Source: a virus. Taken from it: DNA of 31,810 nucleotides. Location of the stretch: the IMG/VR virus record IMGVR_UViG_3300002145_000107, positions 1 to 31,810 of that record, one strand, 5' to 3'. Below the pieces are notes generated by a model. It saw nothing but the letters and a program-made list of their open reading frames with translations, ran no database searches and was not told where the DNA came from. The translations under genes were made by a program, and so were the position numbers. Every line of letters starts with the position of its first letter. Within the stretch, counting starts at the first letter, position 1. Shown here piece by piece: positions 15,127 to 23,419 of this stretch.

Positions 15127-16095
15127 TTACAGTGTTGCGTTACCAATCGCGATAACACCAGCGGTGTGCTTGATGTCAGTTGCAATCTTGTCCCAGTTGC
15201 TACCAGTGGCCAGCTCGGCATCAGTTGGCGACTTGCCGCCATTAGCCTCATCCCACGTGTAACCCTTGAGGCCCACACCAAAGGTGTAATCAACCTGCAT
15301 AGTTGTTTCAATGCGGCCTTTACCGTTGCTGGTTTCGATGTTGGAGATAATATCGCCGCCATCGTGAACAATCGCTGCGGACTCAACCAAGCCCAACACT
15401 TTCTCAAGGTCAGGGCTACCGGTTTCGTTAAGCGCTGGCGCGTCAGTGACCACAACCACTTTGCCGAGAATATCAACAACATTGACGTTACTGGCTTGGA
15501 ACAGGTTAACGGTGTTGGTAAGGTTTTGGCCGATTAAGCGGTGATAGGCCGCGCCGGTCATTACGTTGGCCAGAATCGAGCCGCTGTGGTCACCAAACTT
15601 CGCGTGTGCGTTGTTCAGTGCCGCATAGCTCAGCGCAGCTGAACCCGATACGTTGTTGGTCGCTGCAGCTTGGTTGCTAATTGCAGCAACAAGCGCGGCA
15701 ATCGCTGTATTGAGCTGGTCAGCCATCAACGCTTCTGCGAAATTGCGCGACGCAACCTCGATGCCTTCGGTGGTAGGCTTCTGCAACCAAGTTAGCTGCG
15801 AAGGCTCGAACAAAATAGGGCCAAAGCCACCGGCTACTTTTACAGAGCTGCGCTTTAACTGAGTCAAGTCAGTCGCAGTAACGGCGCTGTTAGTACCGTA
15901 ACGATCAACCCGGCGCTGTGCGCTGTGAATCGCCGCAAAGAATGACTCTTGCAGGAAATCACCGTCAAAGCCCTCGGTGGTTAAGCGAATAGTGTTGCGA
16001 CTCGCCTGGTTAAATTTATCAATCATTTGCGCCAGCGTTTCAATGGTGGCGGGCATGATGTATTGGTTAAAAACTTGCATTTGAGATAGTGACAT
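15127..16095 (-). CDS. Major capsid protein
   Basis: A 322-residue protein downstream of the scaffold gene and upstream of the connectors, as in HK97-fold phages. It starts MSLSQMQVFNQYIMPATIET and has the FNQASRNTIRLTTEGFDGDF segment and a long middle domain (QLNTAIAALVAAISNQ), similar to major capsid proteins of the Gp13-like group of siphophages. No protease gene is seen, so maturation probably uses the separate scaffold. ATG start, AAGG ten bases upstream. A strong terminator follows directly, consistent with a highly expressed gene. Confidence 0.88.
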   Translation of the reverse strand: MSLSQMQVFNQYIMPATIETLAQMIDKFNQASRNTIRLTTEGFDGDFLQESFFAAIHSAQRRVDRYGTNSAVTATDLTQLKRSSVKVAGGFGPILFEPSQLTWLQKPTTEGIEVASRNFAEALMADQLNTAIAALVAAISNQAAATNNVSGSAALSYAALNNAHAKFGDHSGSILANVMTGAAYHRLIGQNLTNTVNLFQASNVNVVDILGKVVVVTDAPALNETGSPDLEKVLGLVESAAIVHDGGDIISNIETSNGKGRIETTMQVDYTFGVGLKGYTWDEANGGKSPTDAELATGSNWDKIATDIKHTAGVIAIGNATL

Positions 16096-16107
16096 AATGA
16101 ATACCTT

Positions 16108-16806
16108 TTACTTTGGGAGGTCAGGGAATCGAGCCGAAATGGCTGCTTGGCGCTCTGTTTTAGAGCCGCCGAATGAACCAGTAACGGCCCCGCCGCCACT
16201 TCTATTGCTACCATTGGCCCCGCCTCCGGTTGCTCTACTGCCAACAATCACATGCGCGAACGCTGGATCGCTGGAAATTTCGTTTTTCAAATCATCAAGC
16301 GTTGAGGCCGAGGGCTTCCCGTTGGCATCGCGTACCGCTGTGACGTATTTGCCGTCGCGCTGCTCAGCAGCTAAACGGGCTTTGATGTGGGGTAATAGCA
16401 CTTTTGCACTGCCTTCAACGGCGAGCTCGGATGCCATTTGCATAGCCACTGAATCAACTGTCATGGTAGTGACTGAGCCGCTTAGCGCGTCAATCGCTGC
16501 TTGAAGCTCCTGCTCTCGCTTGGAGTATTTATCCTGCCAAGACTTATCGAGCGCCTCAGTGTCGCCGCCTTTGCGCGCTGCCTCTTCGGCTGCTCTGGCT
16601 GCGGCCTCCTCGGCCTCTTTCGCTTTTTGGGTCACGGCCTTTTTTTCAGCCAGCAACTCATCCACTTTCGATTTAAGGCCAGAAATGTCTTCTTGCTTCG
16701 GTAATCCTTCGATACCTAAAACAAATTTGCCTTCTTTCTCGGTGTAAAACGGCTGTAAAGACTCATCAACCCCGTCGAGTGAATCTAGTTGGTATTGCAG
16801 TGCCAT
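16108..16806 (-). CDS. Capsid scaffolding protein
   Basis: A 232-residue protein directly before the major capsid gene. I chose ATG 16806 because of the GGGGGA site upstream. The N-terminus has GVDESLQPFYTEKEGKFVL, followed by a long charged coiled coil (residues about 45-110, rich in Ala/Glu/Lys), a helical central part, a Gly/Ser-rich linker and the short basic end FPDLPK, which could contact the capsid. This is the layout of GP20-type and similar scaffolds. It guides procapsid assembly and then leaves. No protease motif is seen. Confidence 0.8.
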   Translation of the reverse strand: MALQYQLDSLDGVDESLQPFYTEKEGKFVLGIEGLPKQEDISGLKSKVDELLAEKKAVTQKAKEAEEAAARAAEEAARKGGDTEALDKSWQDKYSKREQELQAAIDALSGSVTTMTVDSVAMQMASELAVEGSAKVLLPHIKARLAAEQRDGKYVTAVRDANGKPSASTLDDLKNEISSDPAFAHVIVGSRATGGGANGSNRSGGGAVTGSFGGSKTERQAAISARFPDLPK

Positions 16807-16846
16807 GTGCTTATCCCCCAAGGATAATTTTTGCAGGCCCAGCCCG

Positions 16847-16878
16847 CAGACATAAAAAAACCGCCCGTAGGCGGCCTG
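16847..16878 (-). terminator. Intrinsic terminator with conserved flank (copy C)
   Basis: On the minus strand CCGCC, loop TACG and GGCGG are followed by seven T and ATGTCTG. The 14-bp flank is identical to copies A and B. It lies between the MuF-like gene and the scaffold gene. Confidence 0.8.
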
Positions 16879-16897
16879 GTTGAAACTTAGTGTGCTG

Positions 16898-18007
16898 TTA
16901 GTCGATGCCAGCTTTTAGAAACGCGGTAGGCTCTAAATCTTTCATTTGCTGTATTGGCGTTCTGCCGTTCCGTGTTGTCAGCGGCTCAAAATTTCGCCCT
17001 ATGTTCAGCTCTGCGAAGCGTTCAGCGGTTAAACCGCCATCACGTAACAGCTTGGCCCTTGTCGCGCCTATTGCATCGCTTTGGAATGCCGCCGGCTGTT
17101 TCTTGAGCCATGAATAGTAAGTCTCGTTTGCATCAACGCTTGTTACTTTGCCTTCCGGCGTTCTGGCTGATCGTGTGCCGTCTTCGCCAAGGAAGTCGAA
17201 ACGCTTATCGAGTTTTGGCGTAGTCGTTGACCGACACCGAATATGAATTGGCGGCCTCGGCCCTTTGTCGATTGGGAATACTTGGCCGTCCAAAGATCTG
17301 CATTGTGTGCTTGTTCTTGAATCTAGCGTTGAGTTCCAAATAACCCCGGCAATAATATCGCTATTGGCGTTCCAAGTTTCATTGCGAGCGACTGACGACG
17401 CATGCTGTACTGCAGTTCTGACAATGGCCTCAGCATTGCGATTGCTCACCGCCAAAATACCGTCGTTGAATTTGTTGGCTCGGGTGCCGCGAACCTTCTG
17501 CAAAATTTGGTTTGTGGTTTGGCCTTCAAAGGCGCCCTGGCGAATAGCACCAGAAACCCGCTTAACCTCGTTGTTTGACCAGTCCTTGATAAACGGTTCA
17601 AGCAACTTGCCGCCATCAGGACCGCGAACCGATAAAGGCGCAGACGTTACCGCGGCGACAACCTGAGTCGATGCCGGAATAACTGCCTCAAACGATCCAG
17701 CCGAAACCGCGTTAAGTGACCGGGCCTCAAATTCTGACTCATACTCGGCAAGATCAATCAGATTGCCTTTCAGCACCTCACGGTAATTGCCGTAAATGGC
17801 GTTTAAATCGCTCTCTACGCTGCTCAATAATTTGTTGAGCCTAGTGCGCGAGAATGCTGTTAAGTCTTCACCGGACAGCCGCAAGCGTATGGAGCGGTCT
17901 ATTTCCTTCAAGAAGCTGGCGAACTGGTTTGCCTCGCCCGACTTCAAGCGTTCTAAGTAGACAGCGTGACGTGTCGACTGCTCGATTAGCTGGGCTTGCG
18001 CGGTCAT
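16898..18007 (-). CDS. Minor head protein of the MuF/SPP1 gp7 family
   Basis: A 369-residue protein directly after the portal gene, overlapping it by ATGA. The N-terminal 150 residues are helical. The C-terminal part has the conserved head-morphogenesis block: VRTAVQHASSVARNETW, WNSTLDSRTSTQCRSLDG (Cys236) and GPRPPIHIRCRSTT (His255, Cys258). The Cys/His residues are typical of this family and probably bind a metal. A few copies of such proteins enter the procapsid with the portal and may be ejected with the DNA. No extra toxin domain follows the MuF core. Confidence 0.88.
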   Translation of the reverse strand: MTAQAQLIEQSTRHAVYLERLKSGEANQFASFLKEIDRSIRLRLSGEDLTAFSRTRLNKLLSSVESDLNAIYGNYREVLKGNLIDLAEYESEFEARSLNAVSAGSFEAVIPASTQVVAAVTSAPLSVRGPDGGKLLEPFIKDWSNNEVKRVSGAIRQGAFEGQTTNQILQKVRGTRANKFNDGILAVSNRNAEAIVRTAVQHASSVARNETWNANSDIIAGVIWNSTLDSRTSTQCRSLDGQVFPIDKGPRPPIHIRCRSTTTPKLDKRFDFLGEDGTRSARTPEGKVTSVDANETYYSWLKKQPAAFQSDAIGATRAKLLRDGGLTAERFAELNIGRNFEPLTTRNGRTPIQQMKDLEPTAFLKAGID

Positions 18008-19410
18008 TCATCCAGCCCTAACCCGTCAACCTGCGAGTCGGTTTCTTCCTTGATCGATTCGTCTTCCTTCTCTGGGTCAATCAGCCCGTATTTTCTCAGC
18101 TGGTCGTATAGATCGCCCTCGGGATACTTGCCCGTCATCCACAATTGCACCAGCGCGGTCAGCATAGGCGCGTCAAGCTGCGGCTTGGTAAACTCTTGGT
18201 TGATTTCATAAACCACCTCGCCAGCGCCGCCCATAAATTGCAGCATCCAGCCGGCCATTTTGGTGTAAGCCTCAGACACGTTGGAAACGGCAAGCGATAA
18301 AACGCTATGCTCCGATTCGTTATCGTGCTGCGCTTCGGTGGCTGTTTTTACTGCAGAACCTGCCGTGATTAAGCGTGCGCCAAGGCCAACCATCTGCTCT
18401 TCTTTCTGATCCATTGCCTCTTTGCAAAGGGTGTTTGGCTGGGCCTGCTCAATACCGCACGCGCCGCCCTCTGGCAGCAACCAAGGCGCACGCGAGCCAA
18501 GGTAAAGACCCTGCGTTTCCATGTGTTCGCGCCAGTTTTCATTTAGGCCACTGAGCCACGGCTGCGGCTGGCCACACAAAAAGGCCGAGTCTTCGTAATC
18601 AGCAGAATTAAGAAAGTGGGCAATGTTCAGCTTTGCCAAATCGTAAAAAGGCGAGTCATCAGGGTGTGAGTCGTTATTGCTCGAGCCTACAAAGGTAAAC
18701 GGGATTTCATTCCATGCTTTACCGGCTGCGGATCGCACAACCCAAGGCTTTTGATATAACACCCAGCCACCGTCACCGTTCTTGCGCCATAGCTCTTGCG
18801 TGTAGACGCCATCGGTTAACCGTAAAACGCGATACTGGTCAACTTGATCCTCGCCAAAACCGTCATCAGTAACGACGCTCGCCTGCTCATAAAGCACAAC
18901 AAGGGTATAGCGATAGACCGCGCCAAAGCGCTCAAGCCGCCAATTGATAACCGACTTGGCATCGTAGGAGGCAACCGTCGCACGAATGCCACCAGTAGCC
19001 ATTTGAGCGCGGGTAGATTCGCCCTCAACTGGTGGATAGTCAGCCAACAAACCTTTGCGGCCCTTTTTCAGCACCTCGGCAAGCGTCGACTGCGATTGCT
19101 GGTAAATGCTTAGGCCGTTGCCGTCAATGTCATCCTTGATGTACTCCAGCGTACTGGGAACGGTGCAGGTCGGCACCTTGCGAAACGCGGCACCAATCAA
19201 ACTTTGCAGCGTCCGGCGTGTGGCGTTGTAGTAAACAGCCCGCGCTCTGTACTGCCGATTACGCTCTGCATTCTGGGCGCTTTCGTCTGCCTTGTTCAAA
19301 TACGGCAGATAGCTCTCAACATTAGCCGAAACAGCGTCATCGACCACGGCCCACGCTGGCAATGCAGCCAGGTATTCCGCGTGCTGAAATGTGACGTTGT
19401 TTTTTGACAT
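18004..19410 (-). CDS. Portal protein (DUF4055-like)
   Basis: A 468-residue protein directly after the large terminase (TAATG overlap) and before the MuF-like gene, the normal portal position. Internal segments match what I know of DUF4055 portals: an N-terminal YLPYLNKADESAQNAERN, then RTLQSLIGAAFRKVP, and NIAHFLNSADYEDSAFLCGQ in the core helix region. The acidic C-terminus (EDESIKEETDSQVDGLGLDE) is also common. Portals form the twelve-subunit DNA channel at one capsid vertex and dock the terminase. Length is normal. Confidence 0.88.
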   Translation of the reverse strand: MSKNNVTFQHAEYLAALPAWAVVDDAVSANVESYLPYLNKADESAQNAERNRQYRARAVYYNATRRTLQSLIGAAFRKVPTCTVPSTLEYIKDDIDGNGLSIYQQSQSTLAEVLKKGRKGLLADYPPVEGESTRAQMATGGIRATVASYDAKSVINWRLERFGAVYRYTLVVLYEQASVVTDDGFGEDQVDQYRVLRLTDGVYTQELWRKNGDGGWVLYQKPWVVRSAAGKAWNEIPFTFVGSSNNDSHPDDSPFYDLAKLNIAHFLNSADYEDSAFLCGQPQPWLSGLNENWREHMETQGLYLGSRAPWLLPEGGACGIEQAQPNTLCKEAMDQKEEQMVGLGARLITAGSAVKTATEAQHDNESEHSVLSLAVSNVSEAYTKMAGWMLQFMGGAGEVVYEINQEFTKPQLDAPMLTALVQLWMTGKYPEGDLYDQLRKYGLIDPEKEDESIKEETDSQVDGLGLDE

Positions 19411-20642
19411 TAGTTAGCAAAGCCCATTTTGATAGAGGTAACAGGTTTAATAATTGGGTAATCGTGGTGAATGAAGTAGCCGCCTGCGTCCGGTAAATGG
19501 TCAAGCCCCTGCGCCTTATCAGGCTCGCCGTTCTTGCCGTATGCCTGCTGCTCTAGGCACCGCGCATACTCTGGGCAGCGGTCTACATTGACCAAATAAC
19601 CATCACCTAAAGCCGCGTTCATTGCGTTGATTCGATCCCGCACCGCGGGGTTTTTCTTTGGCGCGTGAACTGAAAAACGATGGTCGCGCAGTATTTGAAT
19701 GTCGGTCTTGCTGGCGTTGACCGATTTACGCGAATCACCGGAGGCGTCCGGGTAAATATGAATCGCATGGCCTTGATAACGCTCTGCCAATATCCGGCAC
19801 ATATCCGGCGTGTCATAGCCCTTGGTCACTTCGCCAACTGCCACCGGCTTACCGTTGCGCTTGACGTGAATCACCGCGCTCATATTGCCCACGTTGAAAT
19901 CCATGCCGATATACAGCGGCTCGTTTGGCTTCTCAACTTCCTGCGTGTTGCTTTTCTGGCGATTAAATCCGATGTAAATCGTGCCGCTTGTCAGGTTTAC
20001 AAACAGCCCTTCGAGATAGGCGTTTAATAAATGCTCTGGATAAATATCCCTAAGCGAGTCGACATAGCCATCAGGTAAGTGTGGGTTTGAGTAGGTCGGC
20101 GCACGGATGATTTCGTAACCCGGTATTTTCTGGTTTTCCCACGTCTCGTAGACAAAGCGGAAACCTTCCGGCGTTGTTGCCACTGCTGCCGTATTAATCT
20201 CGCCGTTGGGTTTCTTTTGGCGATTACGCGACAAGATACGCCGCCAAACCTCGGCAGCATCATCGCGCTTTAGGGTATCAAGCTCGTCAACATCAGAATC
20301 GCCAACCTCATACCCGATAATGCGGGCCGGTGTATCCATTGAGCGGAATATAATCCTTCCGCAGCCCTGTATATCCAGCACGTTATGCGGGTGCTTTGTC
20401 AGCTTGTAAGGGATATTCAGGCCAGTGAGCATTTCCTCATAACGAGGCCACGCAATCATGCGGATCAAGTCGTAAGTCGGCTCATAAAAAGCGCGATCCG
20501 TTGTCGGGCATTGCAGCTTGCCCAATATGGACCGAACAATAAGCGCCTCAGTCTTTCCAGCGCCGAACCCCGCGACCATTGCCGGGTATTTTGCACCGCT
20601 AAAGATGAATTTATCCTGCGGTATAGTCGGGTTAATCTCCAC
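19410..20642 (-). CDS. Terminase large subunit
   Basis: A 410-residue protein with an ATPase domain (Walker A GFGAGKT at 25-31; Walker B SDVDEL with Asp119-Glu120) and a C-terminal RNase H-like nuclease domain with its first metal Asp in YIGMDFNVG (about residue 245) and a later Asp in IYPDASGDSR (about 300). It pumps DNA into the procapsid and cuts the concatemer. The start is a GTG overlapping the small subunit gene by eleven bases. The length is near the short end of Terminase_6-type subunits, but both domains are intact. Confidence 0.93.
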   Translation of the reverse strand: MEINPTIPQDKFIFSGAKYPAMVAGFGAGKTEALIVRSILGKLQCPTTDRAFYEPTYDLIRMIAWPRYEEMLTGLNIPYKLTKHPHNVLDIQGCGRIIFRSMDTPARIIGYEVGDSDVDELDTLKRDDAAEVWRRILSRNRQKKPNGEINTAAVATTPEGFRFVYETWENQKIPGYEIIRAPTYSNPHLPDGYVDSLRDIYPEHLLNAYLEGLFVNLTSGTIYIGFNRQKSNTQEVEKPNEPLYIGMDFNVGNMSAVIHVKRNGKPVAVGEVTKGYDTPDMCRILAERYQGHAIHIYPDASGDSRKSVNASKTDIQILRDHRFSVHAPKKNPAVRDRINAMNAALGDGYLVNVDRCPEYARCLEQQAYGKNGEPDKAQGLDHLPDAGGYFIHHDYPIIKPVTSIKMGFAN

Positions 20643-21156
20643 TTGGGCGATTGATTACAATGACTGGCGCTTCTAGCACCTTATGCGCCAAATTCTCTTG
20701 GAATGCGCTGACATTGATATGCTTGCCGATGAGCTCGCGTATTCTGGTGCGGTCTGCCAGCTTAACCTTGACCACTTGACCGATTGACTGGCCGTCAACG
20801 CTTAACTCGTTTACATCAACGCCGGATACTAATCCTTGGCGCCAAATAAGCGGCCACTTGTGAATGGGCTTTAAAGCGCCAGTGGCTTCATCGTATAGAT
20901 CAGCTAGGTCCGCACTTGATTCAGCGTCTAAATGGCTAAGCAATGAATCAGAGTCAATCTGCGTGCGTTTTGAGCGTTGCTCTTTGGCAATTTGTACCGC
21001 CGCCGAAACCTTAGCATTGCTTAGTAAGCGGCAAGCGTTGACTTCTGCGGTCTTGCCTATGCCGCTATAACCTGCGCGGATATAAGCTTGAGTGGCATTC
21101 AGGTCTTTAAGGTACTCATCTACAAAGGTTTGCTGTTTTGGTGTTAACTTTCCCAT
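20632..21156 (-). CDS. Terminase small subunit
   Basis: A 174-residue protein starting MGKLTPKQQTFVDEYLKDLN, followed by NATQAYIRAGYS, the signature of the Terminase_2 family, where the N-terminal helix-turn-helix binds packaging sites. The remaining part (LSHLDAESSADLADLYDE and LADRTRIRELIGKHINV) is the usual oligomerisation region. ATG start with GGGGG seven bases upstream. It overlaps the large subunit start. Packaging strategy (cos or pac) cannot be told from the sequence alone. Confidence 0.92.
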   Translation of the reverse strand: MGKLTPKQQTFVDEYLKDLNATQAYIRAGYSGIGKTAEVNACRLLSNAKVSAAVQIAKEQRSKRTQIDSDSLLSHLDAESSADLADLYDEATGALKPIHKWPLIWRQGLVSGVDVNELSVDGQSIGQVVKVKLADRTRIRELIGKHINVSAFQENLAHKVLEAPVIVINRPSGD

Positions 21157-21198
21157 CTCAGCCCCCGGCTTTGATGATGCGGCCCTGCCGCGATATGT

Positions 21199-21339
21199 TC
21201 AGTGTTTGTTAGGTGTTACCCAGTCACGCCCTATTGGCATCGTAAGTGCCAAGAAGCAGCCGAAGCTGTGGGAGTAGAGATAGAGCGCCCGAGCTGGCGG
21301 TGTTTTAACCCACTTGCCGTCTTGGGCTAGGCGCTTGGC
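21199..21339 (-). other. 46-codon open stretch between lysis and packaging genes; possible gene remnant
   Basis: Between the membrane-protein gene (stop at 21349) and the small terminase gene is a 192-base gap. Its minus strand holds 46 open codons ending in TGA at 21199-21201, with protein-like content (RALYLYSHSFGCFLALTMP) but no ATG, GTG or TTG near its beginning and no ribosome site. It could be a decayed small lysis gene or chance. No other feature is seen in the gap. Confidence 0.25.
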
Positions 21340-21348
21340 CTATGGGGA

Positions 21349-21699
21349 TTACTTCTGCAATAAGCTCACAACGAGCGATCCAGTGGCGACTAACGCGACA
21401 AAAATAGAAATAGCCAGCGGCCACTTCATTGACAATGATTTATCACCGAGCTTTTCCCGTTCTCTCGCCGCTGCACGCATCTCAATAAAGCGTTCATTGA
21501 CTGAGCGAACTTCACCGGCCACACCATCGAGCTTTGTTAATACCGCGCCATACTGCTCACTCATGTGAACCTCAAGGCGATCAACGCGGCTCTCTACTGT
21601 CTTAAGGCGGTGGCCGTGGTCGCCAATAGTTGAGCGGCTCTCGTTGTGCTCTTTCCAGAATCGGCTTCGCTCTAGTTCGGGCGCGTCGTTAAGGGGCAT
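21349..21699 (-). CDS. Coiled-coil protein with C-terminal membrane segment (XhlA/holin-like lysis protein)
   Basis: A 116-residue protein: a charged N-terminal half, a coiled coil at about 30-75 (LKTVESRVDRLEVHM), then one membrane segment near the C-terminus (WPLAISIFVALVATGSLVVSLL). This layout resembles XhlA-type haemolysin/holin partners, or an inverted spanin-like protein. It is the third gene of the lysis cassette and starts at a TAATG overlap with the 3-TM holin. No outer-membrane spanin with a lipobox is visible nearby. A lysis role comes from topology and position. Confidence 0.6.
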   Translation of the reverse strand: MPLNDAPELERSRFWKEHNESRSTIGDHGHRLKTVESRVDRLEVHMSEQYGAVLTKLDGVAGEVRSVNERFIEMRAAAREREKLGDKSLSMKWPLAISIFVALVATGSLVVSLLQK

Positions 21700-22187
21700 T
21701 ATTTCAACAGCCTTGTCTTTTCAGCGCTGGATCGTGTTGTGCCAACCCAGTATGTGATTGATGCACCCCACAACGCAGATAATTGACCAAGCATGGCATA
21801 AGCCACGTCGCTGTTTTCGCCTGGTATCTCTGCTCCCAGAACCATGTAAAGCGCAAAGCCAAATATTGCTGTTAGCGAGCCAGTGACGATCATGGGCATG
21901 GGTGAGTGTTTGTGTGCGTCCCGAGCGTCGGCCTTGTCTGCCATCTCTGCCTTGGCAAGATCTACCGCCAGTGACTCAAGTTCGGCGCGATGATCCGCTT
22001 CAATCTGCTTGAGCTTAACCAGCGTTTCAGGGCTCGCCATAGCTTCAGCAACAGCGTTTGGATTGTTATCCACACCAAGAGCACCAGAAACGAGTGCGCC
22101 AATAGCACCACCAGCAGGCCCAGCAAGTACGGTTCCAAGCAATGGAGCTGCTTGGCCAACTTTGATTGCAATGGACTTCCAGCTCAC
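21699..22187 (-). CDS. Holin of the three-transmembrane (GTA holin-like) family
   Basis: A 162-residue protein with a hydrophobic N-terminal Gly/Ala-rich segment (AAPLLGTVLAGPAGGAIGALVSGALG), a charged helix (LKQIEADHRAELESLAVDLAKAE), and two later membrane segments (about 98-120 and 132-148). This matches the '3TM holin' family first named from gene transfer agents. Its GTG start overlaps the endolysin stop (GTGA). The holin opens the inner membrane at a set time so the endolysin can reach the cell wall. Confidence 0.82.
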   Translation of the reverse strand: MSWKSIAIKVGQAAPLLGTVLAGPAGGAIGALVSGALGVDNNPNAVAEAMASPETLVKLKQIEADHRAELESLAVDLAKAEMADKADARDAHKHSPMPMIVTGSLTAIFGFALYMVLGAEIPGENSDVAYAMLGQLSALWGASITYWVGTTRSSAEKTRLLK

Positions 22188-22651
22188 AGATTCGGCCTCA
22201 CAAGTCGTTCGTATTTTTGCACGTAGTCATGCACGGTAGCCTTGCCCAGCGGCGTGTTGTAATACACTTTGTAGTATTTAGCTTGGCCTAAAAGATCGGG
22301 CGGCAGCGACTCTTTGACGCGCCAGTAATGCACGCGGGCGAAAGCGCAAGCGTAAGAAAGGTTTTTGAGCAGGTTGTTCGCTTCCAGCCCAGCACACCCA
22401 GATGCGCGGAATATTGCCGCCGCTAATTCTGGCCGGTACTTTAGATAATTATTGGCAATATCGTTGTGCGTTGCCGGCTCCATTTGCCACAAGCCAAGCG
22501 CTGGACCACCGCCGATCTGGTGAATAAACTCAAACCCGCTCTCTTGTGCCGCGGTACCCAGCAATAATTGCTCGGCTGCCTCGCTGTACATATCAAGTTC
22601 GCGCAATACGGGGCGAATCACATACTCGCGTAATTGCTTTACGTTGAGCAT
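22184..22651 (-). CDS. Endolysin, lysozyme/transglycosylase-like fold
   Basis: A 155-residue protein from ATG 22651, chosen for the GGGGGTGG site upstream. LLLGTAAQESGF places a likely catalytic Glu37 at the end of a helix, followed by GPALGLWQMEP (about 50-59), the glycine-rich turn and 'GLWQ' seen in lysozyme-like and lytic-transglycosylase folds. There is no signal peptide, so export should depend on the holin. It is the first gene after the late promoter and tandem terminators. The exact bond cut in peptidoglycan is not decided by sequence. Confidence 0.8.
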   Translation of the reverse strand: MLNVKQLREYVIRPVLRELDMYSEAAEQLLLGTAAQESGFEFIHQIGGGPALGLWQMEPATHNDIANNYLKYRPELAAAIFRASGCAGLEANNLLKNLSYACAFARVHYWRVKESLPPDLLGQAKYYKVYYNTPLGKATVHDYVQKYERLVRPNL

Positions 22652-22667
22652 ATCCACCCCCAGAAAC

Positions 22668-22689
22668 AAAAAAGCCCCAATGAAGGGGC
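22668..22689 (-). terminator. Intrinsic terminator, second of the tandem pair downstream of the late promoter
   Basis: On the minus strand GCCCC, loop TTCATT and GGGGC are followed by six T. It lies between terminator copy A and the endolysin start. With copy A it would block transcripts from the promoter at 22782-22810 unless RNA polymerase is modified. Confidence 0.8.
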
Positions 22690-22706
22690 AAGGCTTTCAC
22701 TAAATT

Positions 22707-22737
22707 CAGACATAAAAAAACCCGCTCAAATGGCGGG
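22707..22737 (-). terminator. Intrinsic terminator with conserved flank (copy A), tR'-like
   Basis: On the minus strand CCCGC, a seven-base loop and GCGGG are followed by seven T and ATGTCTG. It lies about 40 bases after the expected start of the late transcript. A further hairpin (GTGCC/GGCAC, 22745-22763) sits just upstream in the leader. Confidence 0.8.
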
Positions 22738-22781
22738 CCTTGGGTGTGCCGACTTGTATGGCACGATGAACTAATGTGGCT

Positions 22782-22810
22782 ATAATTTTCCTTTTTAGGA
22801 TAATTGTCAA
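22782..22810 (-). promoter_or_regulatory. Late promoter candidate (pR'-like)
   Basis: On the minus strand a perfect TTGACA (22805-22810) is spaced 17 bases from AATTAT (22782-22787). It lies just after the stop of the Q-position gene and points into the lysis and structural genes. The next elements downstream are two terminators, as in lambda pR'-tR'. Confidence 0.6.
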
Positions 22811-22819
22811 GTTTTGGCC

Positions 22820-23410
22820 TTACATCACCCCCCAAAGCGCGTGCAGCGCGTCCACATCCATTGCCTTAATAGCCTTCTTTACCTTATCCCACGTCTTACG
22901 CTCGGTGCTGTTGTTCCAATCCTCCTGCCGAATTTGTAACAGTTCCCAAGGTTCTGCAATGCCGTACTGGTTCTGCAGTTGGTGTATTGCCATTAACTCT
23001 ATGCGCGGCCTTACTTCGCGGTGACAGCCGCCCATGCTCATAATTACCGCTGATACCAACGGCGGAATAATAGGGCTGCGAACACCTGAAAACACATTGT
23101 AGCGCGCCGTAAGTAACAGCGGGTATGGATATTCCAAAGAGTGGATCTTGCGCATTACCCTGCACCGCAAAAAATCATCGTCGCTGATTGGCACTTGTGA
23201 GAATTGCGCTTTGCGTGTTGGCGAGGCGTTAACTTGAGTCCCCCAGTTTCCGCTTGAGCGCTTGAGCTTTGCCTCGCCTTTGGCCAAGCGGGTTTGCATA
23301 TCGCCCAACATCGATGGCGAGCTTGGGGCGTCAATATCAAAAGCCCAGCGTACAATGCCGCGCATTTGGTGCGGGTCGAATTGCTCTTGTGTGTCAGCTC
23401 GCATTAGCAT
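22820..23410 (-). CDS. Protein in the late-antiterminator (Q) position; family not recognised
   Basis: A 196-residue protein, the last gene of the leftward early operon. It ends ten bases before the -35 box of the late promoter. I do not recognise a named family with confidence. It is basic in the middle (RLAKGEAKLKRSSGNWG), has a helical segment DDDFLRCRVMRKIHSLEYPYPLLL, and ends in IRQEDWNNSTERKTWDKVKKAI. Lambda-like phages encode Q exactly here, between NinG and pR', and the two terminators in front of the lysis genes require such a function. The Q role is therefore positional inference. Start: ATG at 23410 with GGGGAC upstream. Confidence 0.55.
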   Translation of the reverse strand: MLMRADTQEQFDPHQMRGIVRWAFDIDAPSSPSMLGDMQTRLAKGEAKLKRSSGNWGTQVNASPTRKAQFSQVPISDDDFLRCRVMRKIHSLEYPYPLLLTARYNVFSGVRSPIIPPLVSAVIMSMGGCHREVRPRIELMAIHQLQNQYGIAEPWELLQIRQEDWNNSTERKTWDKVKKAIKAMDVDALHALWGVM

Positions 23411-23419
23411 TCTTGTCCC

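Noticed and set aside
22754-22786. Rightward promoter with a perfect TATAAT at 22781-22786
   Set aside because: No -35 box lies at suitable spacing; the leftward TTGACA promoter over the same bases is better supported and points to genes.
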